A DNA stretch of 6,704 nucleotides from CANRPC01 sp964456095 (GTDB taxonomy: Bacteria > Bacillota_I > Bacilli_A > RFN20 > CAG-449): assembly GCA_964456095.1 (NCBI GenBank), contig CAYVZF010000067.1, forward strand, positions 1 through 6,704, in the 5' to 3' direction. The position numbers and the translations under genes are program-made. Under the pieces are notes generated by a model. The model made no database searches. It was not told the DNA's origin and worked only from the letters and a program-made list of their open reading frames with translations. Positions within the stretch are counted from its first letter, which is position 1; each line of letters opens with the position of its first letter. Of this stretch, positions 6,547-6,704 are shown one piece after another.

Positions 6547-6704
6547 TTTCTATTTTTTTTACATATAAATATGTTTCTTCATAACCTTTTTGAGTAATAC
6601 ATAAGTTAAAAGATAATGTATCAATTATATTATAATCAATACAATCATCATTGAAAATTATAACGAAATTCCCTTCATAATTAATTTTATCAACATTATC
6701 ATCT
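6533..6704 (-). CDS. C-terminal end of an unrecognised gene entering from the right edge (partial)
   Basis: An open frame runs from the window edge (first full codon at 6703) for 56 residues to TAA at 6535-6533. It reads DDNVDKINYEG, then a stretch with alternating hydrophobic and polar residues, and ends VKKIEIEYF. It has no start in the window, so only the tail of the protein is visible. I see no recognisable motif; the pattern suggests beta strands. The stop lies seven bases before the Shine-Dalgarno of the peptidase gene, so it is probably the preceding member of the same operon. The absence of stops over this A+T-rich stretch and the operon-like spacing support a real gene. Confidence 0.55.
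   Translation of the reverse strand, partial: DDNVDKINYEGNFVIIFNDDCIDYNIIDTLSFNLCITQKGYEETYLYVKKIEIEYF

Noticed and set aside
4206..6704. CRISPR array, tRNA, IS ends, toxin-antitoxin or phage genes in the accessory half
   Set aside because: I searched for repeated spacers, cloverleaf shapes, terminal repeats and recognisable protein motifs and found none.

Overview
The window is strongly A+T-rich DNA from a low-GC Firmicutes/Mollicutes-like bacterium. The block ileS-lspA-rluD, the Bacillus-like sequences of the three proteins and the codon use (AGA for Arg, A/T-ending codons) point to this. Every Trp codon in ileS is TGG and all stops seen are TAA or TAG, so a normal code with TGA as stop fits, which argues against a UGA-Trp mycoplasma. 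I cannot name a genus.

Bases 5-4205 (+ strand) are a tight housekeeping operon: isoleucyl-tRNA synthetase, lipoprotein signal peptidase II and an RluD-type 23S pseudouridine synthase. The start of lspA directly abuts the ileS stop, and rluD overlaps the lspA stop. All three genes look intact. A hairpin with a T tract at about 4277-4331 closes the operon. The non-coding convergent gap (4206-4523) also holds a second hairpin.

Bases 4524-6704 (- strand) are an accessory operon read towards the core operon. In its own 5' to 3' order it holds the C-terminus of an unknown gene entering from the right edge, a 483-codon frame encoding a probable papain-like (clan CA) cysteine peptidase with an N-terminal lipoprotein-like signal, and a 181-codon frame encoding an unrecognised Cys- and Tyr-rich putative lipoprotein. 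Spacing is a few bases and Shine-Dalgarno sequences lie at each junction, so these genes are probably co-transcribed.

The main oddity is in the signal peptides of the two accessory genes. In each, the well-placed Shine-Dalgarno and ATG open a reading frame (MKKRYYY... and MIKK...) that stops after 11 or 8 codons, while the long downstream frame with a lipobox-like Cys (ITSC; ISGC) is shifted by one or two bases. Each start is followed by an A homopolymer (A7 and A6). The rest of each frame is open, and the peptidase motifs are present. This could be phase variation by A-tract slippage, transcriptional or translational frameshifting, recent inactivation, or sequencing indels; the sequence alone cannot decide.
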